Assembly (NCBI GenBank): GCA_019413955.1
Contig: DXMX01000027.1
Location: 1,832-22,379 of the forward strand
Length of the DNA stretch: 20,548 bases
Source of the DNA: Collinsella sp.
GTDB taxonomy: Bacteria; Actinomycetota; Coriobacteriia; Coriobacteriales; Coriobacteriaceae
Direction: 5' to 3'
Under the pieces are notes generated by a model. That model was not told where the DNA came from. It saw nothing but the letters and a program-made list of their open reading frames with translations, and searched no databases. Positions 20,058 through 20,548 of the stretch are shown piece after piece; the stretch's first letter is position 1, and every line of letters begins with the position of its first letter. The position numbers and the translations under genes were made by a program.

Positions 20058-20161
20058 GGGCATCAAGCACGGGTGTTTTTGCATCCATCCTGCACATGGC
20101 GATAGGCATGACGGTCATAGCGGCTGTGCTGGCGGCAATTATGACAGTTCTTATTCACTGA
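20030..20161 (+). CDS. Tiny single-span membrane protein (43 aa)
   Basis: From GTG 20030 a 43-codon frame encodes a short polar head (MALRHGAEVRASSTG) and one strong transmembrane helix (FASILHMAIGMTVIAAVLAA then IMTVLIH). It overlaps the end of the second methyltransferase by 28 bp and ends 11 bp before the third, so it is embedded in the operon. No strong ribosome site is visible for the GTG; an in-frame ATG at 20098 is a less likely start. The family is not recognised. It may anchor an enzyme of the operon to the membrane. Confidence 0.5.
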   Translation: MALRHGAEVRASSTGVFASILHMAIGMTVIAAVLAAIMTVLIH

Positions 20162-20172
20162 GGAAGAAACCT

Positions 20173-20548
20173 ATGAAATGTAAAATTGAGAAAAACACCG
20201 TGCAGGAGACGCTGATCCTCCCGCTGTATTCCCGAAAGCTGTGTACGGAGCTGTACCCGAACCTTTACAGGGATGAAACAGCGGTTCGTCTGCTCGACCA
20301 GATCGACTACGACTTTTCAGAGGCAGAGAAAAACTCCCGCAGCCTGATGCAGCGTTTTGGTGCGCTGGAGGTGGCCATGCGGCATGGTGATCTTGCTTTC
20401 GAGGTGCGGGATTACCTGAAAGGCCACCCCAATGCGGCGGTGGTCAATCTGGGCTGCGGGCTGGACAACACCGGCAGAACCTGCGACAACGGTAGATGCA
20501 AGATCTACAATCTGGACTTCCCGGATGTGATTGCCTTGCGGCAGCAGC
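20173..20548 (+). CDS. Class I SAM-dependent methyltransferase, LCM/TcmP-like (cut by right edge)
   Basis: The first 125 residues are visible. The start ATG 20173 is preceded by GAGGAAG. The N-terminal region (ETLILPLYSRKLCTELYP, YRDETAVRLLDQIDYDF) and motif I VVNLGCGLDNTG (90-101) followed by IYNLDFPDVIALR match the leucine carboxyl methyltransferase/TcmP group, which methylates carboxyl or hydroxyl groups of small molecules. The rest, including the substrate pocket, lies beyond the window. It is the third methyltransferase of the metal-responsive operon. Confidence 0.85.
   Translation, partial: MKCKIEKNTVQETLILPLYSRKLCTELYPNLYRDETAVRLLDQIDYDFSEAEKNSRSLMQRFGALEVAMRHGDLAFEVRDYLKGHPNAAVVNLGCGLDNTGRTCDNGRCKIYNLDFPDVIALRQQ

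Overview
The window looks like a chromosomal segment of a high-GC gut actinobacterium, most likely a Collinsella-like member of the Coriobacteriia. This is inferred from G/C-rich third codon positions (gag, gac, ctg, cgc), a divergent ParE/ParC-like topoisomerase pair, an actinobacterial LexA-type box, and redox-stress genes and AAA ATPases typical of that group. No rRNA, tRNA, CRISPR array or intact transposase was seen.

Left part (1-7.9 kb). A partial lipoprotein gene leaves the left edge on the minus strand. Next come a DUF234-type AAA ATPase/nuclease with an elaborate palindromic operator array, the two-gene type IIA topoisomerase operon (promoter, SOS-like box, terminator), and a second AAA ATPase with a C-terminal winged helix and three tandem 19-bp palindromic repeats over its ribosome-binding region.

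Middle part (7.9-14.2 kb). This is a run of small redox or stress units, each with its own regulator: HxlR regulator plus flavodoxin-like protein, divergent from a cupin; TetR regulator divergent from three consecutive sirtuin-like genes; and a MerR regulator divergent from a carboxymuconolactone decarboxylase-cupin fusion with a textbook MerR promoter. The three sirtuin-like genes resemble the protein-ADP-ribosylating class M sirtuins (SirTM). The usual macrodomain and GcvH-L partners are absent, and the middle paralogue has lost its zinc module and the catalytic-type Gln. This operon is the strongest candidate for an undescribed system.

Right-middle part (14.2-18.8 kb). This is a graveyard of broken accessory genes: a DUF4143 ATPase tail, an ICE-type DUF4313-like fragment, an SdpR-like autorepressor with an internal deletion in front of an intact PH-domain membrane protein, a YjdF/DUF2992 gene without a clear start, a frameshifted ToxN/AbiQ-like toxin with a structured RNA upstream, a TetR N-terminus joined to an HsdS fragment, and an ABC ATPase reduced to its first 40 residues. 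Orphan gene tails with terminators and guaA-3'-end-like sequences are scattered through it, suggesting repeated insertion and excision.

Right end (18.8-20.5 kb). A methyltransferase operon (three SAM-dependent methyltransferases and a tiny membrane protein, the last gene cut by the window edge) lies behind a DtxR/IdeR-like box and a second perfect palindrome. This suggests metal-responsive control, and its more Firmicutes-like codon use suggests recent transfer.
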